Shown here: positions 14,212-20,668 of the stretch, piece by piece
Position numbering within the stretch: the stretch's first letter is position 1
Layout of the letters: each line of letters opens with the position of its first letter
DNA from: a virus
Strand: one strand, 5' to 3'
Virus record (IMG/VR): IMGVR_UViG_3300017971_000485
Span: 1-39,672 of that record
DNA length: 39,672 nt
Translations under genes and position numbers: made by a program
Notes under the pieces: model-generated
Told to the model about the DNA's origin: nothing
What the model saw: only the letters and a program-made list of their open reading frames with translations
The model's database searches: none

Positions 14212-14693
14212 GCACAAAGGTAGCGTTAAGGACGCTAGACGATCTGAAGCGCTTTAATCGTGAGGCAAAGCATGCGCTAGACGGGTTTAGCCATGGCGGC
14301 AAGCTGTACGTACTGTCTATTGCTGAGGCTCAATCTAAGCGCCGTGTAGCACAGAATTCAATAATGTGGTTGTGGTGGGAGGCTATCGGGAAACAGCGTG
14401 GCATGGCGGCAACCGAGGTGCATGCAGAGTACAAAATGCAGATACTACCGCACATCTACGCTACCAATGATAGGTACTCTGAAATACTGGAGTTGTGGCT
14501 GGAAGTTGAGCAGGAATTACAGGGGCAATATGAGCTACTGGTGAAGGTGGCCGATAAGATCCTATCTACTGCAATCTTGCTGGTTGGCGATTTTGCCAAG
14601 TTTTTGACTGAATCAGAACTAATTACGCCCGACGTCATGCTTCCAAAGCCAGAGGATACGTATTTTCAGGCTGTGCACGGCGCGAAACGTTAA
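14208..14693 (+). CDS. ninB: NinB-like recombination protein
   Basis: 161 residues. The pattern RTLDDLKRFNREA followed by KRRVAQNSIMWLWW and an acidic helix region (MAATEVHAEYKMQILPH) matches the lambda NinB (Orf) family. Lambda NinB helps recombinases load on SSB-coated DNA. It is coupled by ATGA to the Lar-like gene. A Ref-like nuclease lies 0.9 kb downstream, as in lambda-like nin regions. Confidence 0.85.
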   Translation: MSTKVALRTLDDLKRFNREAKHALDGFSHGGKLYVLSIAEAQSKRRVAQNSIMWLWWEAIGKQRGMAATEVHAEYKMQILPHIYATNDRYSEILELWLEVEQELQGQYELLVKVADKILSTAILLVGDFAKFLTESELITPDVMLPKPEDTYFQAVHGAKR

Positions 14694-14709
14694 GACAATA
14701 GAGGATGAG

Positions 14710-14775
14710 ATGAAAAACTTTTTACTATCAATCGGACTGGCTGCGTTTGCCATATTTGGCGGCTTAGGGGGTTAG
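14710..14775 (+). CDS. Very small hydrophobic peptide
   Basis: 21 residues (MKNFLLSIGLAAFAIFGGLG), one hydrophobic segment. GAGG lies about 6 bases before the ATG, and the gene fits exactly between ninB and the gene at 14780. Such peptides are easily chance frames, so confidence is limited. Confidence 0.45.
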   Translation: MKNFLLSIGLAAFAIFGGLGG

Positions 14776-14779
14776 GCAT

Positions 14780-15058
14780 ATGAGAGAAGATAATATTAGC
14801 TATTGGGGTGTTATAAGGCTCCTAATGGACGGCGTTTCTAAATGGCGACGCACTAGAGATATCGCCGGAACTGTAATGATGATTCACGAATCAGGGTATT
14901 GGTATTGGGAAAATACTGATTGCGTCACACTGCGCAAAGGTGAGCTAGATAGGCGTTGTTACGAAAAGAATTTTAATGCATTTGAATTTATATTCATCAG
15001 CCTTCTTGCGTCAATTAATAGCTGGATGGTCAGAAGATATGGCGCAAACAATGACTAA
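14780..15058 (+). CDS. Hypothetical protein
   Basis: 92 residues with several Trp and Tyr (ESGYWYWENTDCV) and a C-terminal partly hydrophobic helix (FEFIFISLLASINSWMV) that might associate with membrane. Weak Shine-Dalgarno. Function unknown. Confidence 0.6.
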   Translation: MREDNISYWGVIRLLMDGVSKWRRTRDIAGTVMMIHESGYWYWENTDCVTLRKGELDRRCYEKNFNAFEFIFISLLASINSWMVRRYGANND

Positions 15059-15096
15059 ATACTGGCACACATACAACACCAACAAGGAGCAATAAA

Positions 15097-15390
15097 ATGC
15101 CAAAGTTCAGAAAGAAACCTGTAGAAATAGAAGCTATTCAATTCAAGTACACGAAAGAAGGAATCGATGAGCTTCGTGATTTTTGCGGAAAATATCTAGG
15201 TCCTGTAACAAAAGAACGGCACATTGGTTCTATTGGCAAGGCCTTAATCCGCACTTTAGAGGACGGGGAAGGCGACATGACAGCAAAGCATGTAGCCACT
15301 GAAGGCGATTGGATCATAAAGGGCATCAAGGGGGAATTCTACCCATGCAAGCCTGACATATTCGAAGCAACTTATGAGGCCGTAGAGTAG
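15097..15390 (+). CDS. Conserved phage protein (GDWIIKG family)
   Basis: 97 residues. Starts MPKFRKKPVEIEAIQF and ends with EGDWIIKGIKGEFYPCKPD, a signature seen in many phage and prophage proteins of about this size. The family's function is not known to me. AAGGAG precedes the ATG. Confidence 0.8.
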   Translation: MPKFRKKPVEIEAIQFKYTKEGIDELRDFCGKYLGPVTKERHIGSIGKALIRTLEDGEGDMTAKHVATEGDWIIKGIKGEFYPCKPDIFEATYEAVE

Positions 15391-15411
15391 GGATGACAGC
15401 GGGAGATAGAT

Positions 15412-15570
15412 ATGGATGAACCAGAACAAACAACCTACTGCCCTATATGCCGTAGAAATGTTCCGGTTGAGGTTTATACAGATGGCGAATACGAATGGAC
15501 TGTAACTATCCACGACGATATAGAGCACGATGACGATGATTTAGAGGCGCTAGGGATGGGGATTCAATGA
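15412..15570 (+). CDS. Small acidic protein with CxxC
   Basis: 52 residues (MDEPEQTTYCPICRRNVPVE...). CPIC near the N-terminus could bind metal; the C-terminal half is very acidic. GGGAGA precedes the ATG and the stop overlaps the next start as ATGA. Confidence 0.62.
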   Translation: MDEPEQTTYCPICRRNVPVEVYTDGEYEWTVTIHDDIEHDDDDLEALGMGIQ

Positions 15571-15908
15571 GGCGAAAACCAACAAAGAACACCAGAGGGC
15601 CTAATGCGGCCGAAAAAGCATACGGCCGGAAGGTTAAGGAGAGGCCTTGTTGTGTTTGTGGCTGTCCGGGCCCGTCGATAGTCCAGCATTGTTTTGGCCC
15701 AACGTTCAAGCATAACAAGGTTCTAATAGGGCACTGGTTTATTATTCCACTATGCCCTATATGCGACACGTACGACACTCTCGGGAGCCATAAAGCATTC
15801 AGAGAGAAGTTCAAGCCTCAATCTGAACTCTGGCTAGAACAGGTTGAGAAATACGGAGACACGCCGCCGGATGATGTAGTGGCGGCAATTACTGACTGGG
15901 GGAGATGA
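15567..15908 (+). CDS. Ref-like / HNH-fold nuclease
   Basis: 113 residues. RPCCVCGCPGPSIVQHCF, then a GHWFIIPLCPICDTY segment and a helix with FREKF and ELWLEQVEKYG, resemble the Ref / DUF968-type phage nucleases. These use a Cys/His metal site with an HNH-like fold; P1 Ref is RecA-dependent. Position after NinB, in the slot of lambda NinG, supports a recombination role. Some usual catalytic His positions are not obvious. Confidence 0.65.
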   Translation: MRRKPTKNTRGPNAAEKAYGRKVKERPCCVCGCPGPSIVQHCFGPTFKHNKVLIGHWFIIPLCPICDTYDTLGSHKAFREKFKPQSELWLEQVEKYGDTPPDDVVAAITDWGR

Positions 15909-15911
15909 GAT

Positions 15912-16166
15912 ATGAAAACAATACTTATTGAAGGTGAAAAAGAAATTAACGTAAAGCGGTTCTATTTGCCTGTAAAGGTTGATGTGGAATGTCCGCACTG
16001 CGGAGAGAAGCACGTTCGTGATTTTTCAGTGAACTATTTAAGCTATCCGAAAATAAACAAAAGAAACCATGTTTATGTCTATTGCGAAAGCTGTGATGGG
16101 GAATTTGAATTTGATGCAACGCTAAAGGTATCGCTAGAAGTCGACACTACCACTAGGCCATCGTAA
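15912..16166 (+). CDS. Small zinc-ribbon protein
   Basis: 84 residues with CPHCGEKHVRDF and, about 40 residues later, CESCDGEFEF, forming a zinc ribbon within a beta-rich domain. GGGAGATGAG lies before the ATG. Function unknown. Confidence 0.68.
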   Translation: MKTILIEGEKEINVKRFYLPVKVDVECPHCGEKHVRDFSVNYLSYPKINKRNHVYVYCESCDGEFEFDATLKVSLEVDTTTRPS

Positions 16167-16188
16167 TAACATCAAGCGGAGAGGATAA

Positions 16189-16425
16189 ATGAGCAAACAA
16201 ATAGAACAGGCAATGAGCGCTTTGAAAAAGGCGATGCAGGACGATCCAGATTACGCGCGGAGATGGCACTCTGCAATAGTAGCCTGCGTATCAACAGCTA
16301 TCGAGCATGACCGAATGATGAATGAAGGCGGTATTTTGGATAGGCAAAACGCCAGCATGGACGCAGCAACCAGGGTGATGGAGGCGTGCTTTGACGTAGA
16401 TACTAGCCAGAATGGAGGCGGCTAG
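16189..16425 (+). CDS. Conserved small phage protein
   Basis: 78 residues. A helical protein (ALKKAMQDDPDYARRWHSAI, then MNEGGILDRQNASMDAATRV) of a type common in phage early operons. Its stop overlaps the GTG start of the next gene (TAGTG). Function unknown. Confidence 0.7.
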   Translation: MSKQIEQAMSALKKAMQDDPDYARRWHSAIVACVSTAIEHDRMMNEGGILDRQNASMDAATRVMEACFDVDTSQNGGG

Positions 16426-16526
16426 TGGGCAAAGTAACCAAATTCTACCCAAAAGGGGCCGCTAAAGAGATCGATAACGTTCTGGAGCAGGCGATTGGCG
16501 AATATGAGGAGGTGGTAGAGGCATGA
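16425..16526 (+). CDS. Very small protein, GTG start
   Basis: 33 residues from a GTG sharing its first base with the previous stop; GGAGG lies 6 bases upstream. Ends ATGA over the next start. Sequence GKVTKFYPKGAAKEIDNVLE. The double coupling supports it as real. Function unknown. Confidence 0.55.
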   Translation: MGKVTKFYPKGAAKEIDNVLEQAIGEYEEVVEA

Positions 16527-16831
16527 GGCGACATAAGCACAAATTCAACGCTGTACGGACAGAGAGAGATGGCCTGAACTTCGACAGCAAAAAGGAGGCG
16601 AGATATTACGACCAGCTCAAGCTAAGGGTAGCCAGCGGAGAAGTATTATTCTTCCTGCGCCAGGTTCCTTTCGATTTGCCAGGGAAGGTTAAATACCGGT
16701 GCGACTTCCAAGAGTTTCACGCTGACGGGACAGTCCACTTCATAGACGTTAAAGGGAAGCAGACAGACGATTTCATCATGAAGAAGAAAATGGTTGAATC
16801 GCTATACCCTGTCGAAATAGAGATTGTTTAA
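16523..16831 (+). CDS. DUF1064 PD-(D/E)XK phage nuclease
   Basis: 102 residues. KFNAVRTERDGLNFDSKKEA, a FLRQVPFDL strand, CDFQEF and FIDVKGKQTDDF match the DUF1064 family, whose fold is a PD-(D/E)XK nuclease (E in SKKEA, D in CDF, D-x-K in DVKG). Resolvase-like or DNA-processing roles are usually proposed. Last gene of the rightward operon; its stop overlaps that of the convergent lipase gene by two bases. Confidence 0.8.
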   Translation: MRRHKHKFNAVRTERDGLNFDSKKEARYYDQLKLRVASGEVLFFLRQVPFDLPGKVKYRCDFQEFHADGTVHFIDVKGKQTDDFIMKKKMVESLYPVEIEIV

Positions 16832-17535
16832 AGGTTGCTTATATACCTTGCGTAGGTTGCGGGTATATGAGCCTTTATCGATATTAATGATAAGTTTTTG
16901 CCGCTTCTGTAGATGGTGTATAAGCGCTTAGCCTTCTCCCATAACGACAGAGGATTTCCTAACTCCATATGCTCACCGCTATGCACAAATCCAAACCAGC
17001 GAGGGGGCACGTCTACCACGATATCATTAGCGACCGTGACACGAAGCTTTTTAACGTTGCTAGGGGCCAGCAGAGTATAGTATGCCTTAGTAGCAATTCT
17101 AGGCTGAGCAAAGGTTATGCAGTTAATGTCGCACCTTAAATACGGAGAAGCCATTTCTGCAAACAGATCAGCTACCGCGCCGCCTCTAGAGTGGCCAGTG
17201 ATCAGAACTGAGTTAGGGTTGATTTTCTCGATACGGTTTATGATCTTGTGAAGCATCTCTGCAAGATCTTTTGTGAATCCTTTATGAAAAAAACCGTCGT
17301 CAGTCTTGCTAAATCTGAAGTTCAACAGCCAATCTTTAATATCATTGGACCCAGGGAAGGCTACAACAACACGCTCACCTTCTTCAATCAGATAGCACGC
17401 GTCGCCAATACCCTGAAGCTTTGGGTCGAAAATGGTCAAAGAATCGCCAAAAATACGCTTCAACTCTGCCTGCTTCAAGTAGGCATGCTCCGCATATCCC
17501 CAGGCGTCCTTAATCTCTGTCGTTGAAAAGTTCAT
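16828..17535 (-). CDS. Class 3 lipase (alpha/beta hydrolase)
   Basis: 235 residues. The nucleophile elbow GHSRGGA has Ser116; Asp171 (in VANDIVV) and His223 (in SIKAHIP) complete the probable triad. VVVAFPGSNDIKDWL matches the oxyanion-hole region of fungal-type class 3 lipases. There is no signal peptide. It is the last gene of the late operon after two holin-like proteins, where an endolysin is expected, so a role in membrane breakdown at lysis is inferred. AAGGTGATAA precedes the ATG. Confidence 0.85.
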   Translation of the reverse strand: MNFSTTEIKDAWGYAEHAYLKQAELKRIFGDSLTIFDPKLQGIGDACYLIEEGERVVVAFPGSNDIKDWLLNFRFSKTDDGFFHKGFTKDLAEMLHKIINRIEKINPNSVLITGHSRGGAVADLFAEMASPYLRCDINCITFAQPRIATKAYYTLLAPSNVKKLRVTVANDIVVDVPPRWFGFVHSGEHMELGNPLSLWEKAKRLYTIYRSGKNLSLISIKAHIPATYARYISNL

Positions 17536-17538
17536 TTA

Positions 17539-17598
17539 TCACCTTTTAGTGTTGACTCCGCCAAAAACAACCGCTAGTATTATCCCTGTAGGTGCCAT
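17539..17598 (-). CDS. Possible 19-residue leader peptide of the lipase
   Basis: A tiny frame (MAPTGIILAVVFGGVNTKR) with AGGTGAAGG directly before its ATG. Its stop is four bases from the lipase start, so it could couple translation. Hydrophobic centre. May be chance. Confidence 0.3.
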   Translation of the reverse strand: MAPTGIILAVVFGGVNTKR

Positions 17599-17661
17599 CC
17601 TTCACCTATGTTTTGATTTTCCTTAGTTTCTCTATCATTACCAACATCGCTGACCGCATAG

Positions 17662-17693
17662 AAACCCCGGATTAACGTCTGGGGTTTTTATTC
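17662..17693 (+). terminator. Intrinsic terminator, mainly rightward
   Basis: AAACCCC (17662-17668) pairs with GGGGTTT (17681-17687) and is followed by TTTATT on the plus strand. On the minus strand the T-run is only three bases. The only plus-strand transcripts nearby come from the early operon ending at 16831, so they would cross the lipase gene antisense before stopping here. Confidence 0.6.
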
Positions 17694-17999
17694 CCCTAAT
17701 ATCTCTTTCAGTGCTTTCTTCTGCTCAGGAGTGACGGCCTTTTCTTTAAACTCTTTAATAACCGCGTACTCTATGTTTCTTCGGTTAATCTGCTGGCCTC
17801 TCAATGTTGCGCGGTGGCTAAAGAACATGAATACCAATGTCCCTAAAAGACTGCAAATCGCGACAATAGCACCGACAGCGTTAGCATTATTAGACAGCCA
17901 CAACATAAACCCGCCGCTAGTTGTCGCCCCGGAAGCCATCGCAATAGCTTCAGTCTTAGTGATTATCGCTGCGTGAGTTGCTATCGCGTCCTCTGACAT
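17688..17999 (-). CDS. Holin-like membrane protein
   Basis: 103 residues with one strong transmembrane segment (about 40-62, NAVGAIVAICSLLGTLVFMF) and a charged C-terminal helix (TPEQKKALKEILGE). Size, topology and location beside the lysis hydrolase fit a small phage holin of the HP1-like kind. It overlaps the multi-pass gene upstream by 19 bases. Confidence 0.7.
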   Translation of the reverse strand: MSEDAIATHAAIITKTEAIAMASGATTSGGFMLWLSNNANAVGAIVAICSLLGTLVFMFFSHRATLRGQQINRRNIEYAVIKEFKEKAVTPEQKKALKEILGE

Positions 18000-18451
18000 G
18001 CCGCACCATTATGTGGAGCAAAGCTATGCACAGGTAAACAATCCCCCCTAAAGCCCTGCCGTAATCGTTCAAAAATACCAACAGTGATTCCATACCCGGC
18101 TCCCATTAATTGCATAATGGTGATTAATATTATTGTTATATCGTAGTTATTTAGAATCACATTGGTGCCATTAGCCTGGTCAAGCTCAAAAAAGACCATT
18201 GCCACAAGCGCAAATAGAAGTAGCCCTACCTGATACCAATATTGCCGATCTCCAGAGCTAATTATCAGCGCTAGTGTTGCAGCGGTTAGAACCATCTCTA
18301 GTGCCGTGGTGTACTCATCTGTATATGGGTATATTAAAACATTCCCAATTGCAGCAAAACACAGAATAAAATTAGTGTTATTGCGGGCGATCAAAAACAC
18401 TAGCGCAAACAACACTGGAAACACCACGAACACTAGAAATTCATTGGTCAT
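17981..18451 (-). CDS. Multi-pass membrane protein, possible holin or antiholin
   Basis: 156 residues with four or five hydrophobic segments (for example residues 4-22, 27-43, 50-66, 74-90, 100-125) and a hydrophilic tail. Directly upstream of the holin-like gene and overlapping it. Phage lysis regions often carry a second membrane protein that modulates holin timing; that role is inferred from position only. Confidence 0.65.
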   Translation of the reverse strand: MTNEFLVFVVFPVLFALVFLIARNNTNFILCFAAIGNVLIYPYTDEYTTALEMVLTAATLALIISSGDRQYWYQVGLLLFALVAMVFFELDQANGTNVILNNYDITIILITIMQLMGAGYGITVGIFERLRQGFRGDCLPVHSFAPHNGAACQRTR

Positions 18452-18516
18452 TTCTTGTCTTTATTAGCCTTTTTCTTGATTGGCTTACGTTTTTTTGGCT
18501 TCCCGTTTGCTGCCAT
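18448..18516 (-). CDS. Very small lysine-rich peptide
   Basis: 22 residues, mostly Lys, Pro and Arg (MAANGKPKKRKPIKKKANKD). A strong AAAAGGAG lies before the ATG and the stop overlaps the next start as ATGA. Such basic micro-proteins sit in late regions of other phages. Function unknown. Confidence 0.55.
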   Translation of the reverse strand: MAANGKPKKRKPIKKKANKDKK

Positions 18517-18528
18517 TTTGTTCTCCTT

Positions 18529-19032
18529 TTATAATACTTTCCCGTGGTTTGGGTGAAAGTCGTACTTTATTTCTGCTGCTTTTCTTGCGCAAATTACCTC
18601 AAACTTGTCTTTGCTCATTTTTAAATATATTCGATCACCTTCAACGCTTATTCTGGCCAACCATAGCTTTTTCCTTTTATTCCACGTTACGCCAGATACT
18701 CCAGATTTATTGGTATAAGATAAACGTCTGTTTCTACTATTCTCTAATCTAGAAACAGCTCTAATATTTAGCCAAGAATTGTCATGCCTTGTATGGTTTT
18801 TATGATCTATGTGCTTTTTTGGCCATTCCCCTGTCATATAAAGAAATGCTAAACGATGAGCTTTATATTTTTCACCTCTAATTGATATCTTAATATATCC
18901 GGTGTCTGAGTCTTTGCACCCAGCTATATCCCCGACTTTAACTTGATTTTTGATTACAACTTTCTTCCACGTAAACACTCCAGTATCAGGGTTGTAATGC
19001 AAAAGCTCCTTAAGCTGTTCTTGTGTGATCAT
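18529..19032 (-). CDS. HNH endonuclease with AP2-type DNA-binding domain
   Basis: 167 residues from the ATG at 19032, which has GGAG 7 bases upstream; an upstream in-frame TTG is unlikely. The HNH motif spans about 59-102 (HRLAFLYMTGEWPKKHIDHK, then NIRAVSRLENSRNR). An AP2-like domain follows (SGVSGVTWNKRKKLWLARI). Typical free-standing phage homing endonuclease, placed just downstream of the large terminase. Confidence 0.88.
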   Translation of the reverse strand: MITQEQLKELLHYNPDTGVFTWKKVVIKNQVKVGDIAGCKDSDTGYIKISIRGEKYKAHRLAFLYMTGEWPKKHIDHKNHTRHDNSWLNIRAVSRLENSRNRRLSYTNKSGVSGVTWNKRKKLWLARISVEGDRIYLKMSKDKFEVICARKAAEIKYDFHPNHGKVL

Positions 19033-19138
19033 CTTATTCTCCAATCAAAGAATTCAATCAAAAAGATGGAGCGGAAGCTAGGTGATTGAGTCCTAACGTT
19101 CAGCCGCTAAGCCTATCCGCAATTTAATTGTACATCAT
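19033..19138. other. Intergenic gap, nothing recognised
   Basis: 106 bases between the large terminase and the HNH gene. A minus-strand GTTAGGA is present but no R'' box or paired arms, so it is not scored as attC. No promoter or terminator is convincing. Confidence 0.4.
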
Positions 19139-20668
19139 TTAATAACCAGCCATAATATCCCTGCCAACATCTCCGCGAGGCATGCTGCTATAGTCTTGTG
19201 GGTGCAAATCCATAATCCTCACGGCATGTCTACGCATAATATAGGCCTTGAAGATTCCATCAATTAAATCATCTTTCACTTTGACAATTTCTGTTTTCCC
19301 GGCACCTTCTTTGTTATTTCCTACAGTTCTTGTGTGATACTGCCTTATTTCCTCAAACACCTCATACAATGGGCTAGCGATTTTAAACCGACCTTCTTTC
19401 ATCAGGGAAAATATCTGAGTTATCGCTGGCCAAACAGCAAAACCCCCTTCCTCCCAGGTTGCATGCTCTGGAAGCATATTAAATCCGGCCTCTTCATATA
19501 GCACCCTGATTTCTTTAGCCTCTCCTTGTGATTGCTGTTTGTGGCTGTAGCCATCATGCGGCCACGCCAGCGGTACGTTATCCATCCAGTTTTTAGTGGT
19601 ATGCCATATTTCATATGGCTGCTTCTTGCTGCCTTTCCATGCATTGATCAAATAAAATGAATCTGCATCTTTATCCCATAACAACTGAACAATAGATGCT
19701 GGATGATTCCAACCAAAATCTGAGCCGCCAATTACAAACCAATGATCCGGGTATTCAAATGGTTCAAATTTAATATCATCTTCATCTATCTCAAATATTA
19801 GGCCAGAACCGAGTAGTGGCACTCCTTTACTCCTCATCTTTCTTTGGTATGCTGGATATTGGCCTAATATTTTGCGCTTTGCTTCGTCGTCAAGGTGCGG
19901 ACATTGATCCCATGTGGCATTCTGTAGGTACATCCCTGCACTCGCATAATCTTGCTCTTCTTCATCACCCTCAAATACTTCTCCCATAAACTTGCAAACA
20001 AGCTGCGTTTTTCCGTGCTCCGGGGTAAATGTCAAGATAACTTGGCCACCAGCTTTTGTTCCGTTTTCTCCTTTGTTTCCGCCGGTCAATGTTCTTGTTA
20101 AGACCTGCGGGAATATCTCTGAATCTTCTGGTTCTTCATCAATATGCGCGAAATCAACCTCATCCCCCATTAGCGCCTCTTGCCCTTGCTTGTACGACCA
20201 GAATTGGCATACGGAAACACCAAAAGTATGCCTTACTCTGACTTCGCGCATCGCTCCGGATGTTCCCGTCATCGACTTGTAATCAACTATTAAATCGGCA
20301 GGAATCAAGCCACCTACAAATTTACCGTTTTCCATTCTACCGAACAGCTTGTTCTGCAATAAGTCGCGAGTTTTCTCCCCTGTATAGCCAAGAAGCCAAC
20401 ACAAGGGAGGGTGATCAAATTTAATTCCTGGCCAGTCATCAGGATAATCGCCTGTCAAATGATACGCATCAATAATAAGGCCTGTCCTTGTTTTTCCACA
20501 CCTGTTGGCAGCCATTAACATACAACTAGAATATTCCTTAGTCGCAGCTATAAACTTCCTCTGCCAATCATAAGCACCGTCATACATCCGCTTAAGCTTA
20601 TTCCGCTTACTCCTCTTCACCTCCTCATCAAGGATTTTCAGGTATTCTATATTAGCCTGGCGGTTCAT
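19139..20668 (-). CDS. terL: Terminase large subunit
   Basis: 509 residues, close to P22 gp2 in length. The ATPase domain has Walker A AANRCGKT (53-60) and Walker B FAHIDEEP (173-180). The C-terminal nuclease starts with the Asp in GGSDFGWNH (317), with further acidic residues near DGYSHKQ and DDLIDGIF. It cuts and pumps DNA into the prohead. Its start overlaps the tail-fibre end by 17 bases. Lying after the fibre gene is a T7-like position. No small terminase was recognised. Confidence 0.93.
   Translation of the reverse strand: MNRQANIEYLKILDEEVKRSKRNKLKRMYDGAYDWQRKFIAATKEYSSCMLMAANRCGKTRTGLIIDAYHLTGDYPDDWPGIKFDHPPLCWLLGYTGEKTRDLLQNKLFGRMENGKFVGGLIPADLIVDYKSMTGTSGAMREVRVRHTFGVSVCQFWSYKQGQEALMGDEVDFAHIDEEPEDSEIFPQVLTRTLTGGNKGENGTKAGGQVILTFTPEHGKTQLVCKFMGEVFEGDEEEQDYASAGMYLQNATWDQCPHLDDEAKRKILGQYPAYQRKMRSKGVPLLGSGLIFEIDEDDIKFEPFEYPDHWFVIGGSDFGWNHPASIVQLLWDKDADSFYLINAWKGSKKQPYEIWHTTKNWMDNVPLAWPHDGYSHKQQSQGEAKEIRVLYEEAGFNMLPEHATWEEGGFAVWPAITQIFSLMKEGRFKIASPLYEVFEEIRQYHTRTVGNNKEGAGKTEIVKVKDDLIDGIFKAYIMRRHAVRIMDLHPQDYSSMPRGDVGRDIMAGY

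Noticed and set aside
14771-14777. GTTAGGC resembling an R' box
   Set aside because: No R'' box or arms upstream; falls at a stop codon by chance.
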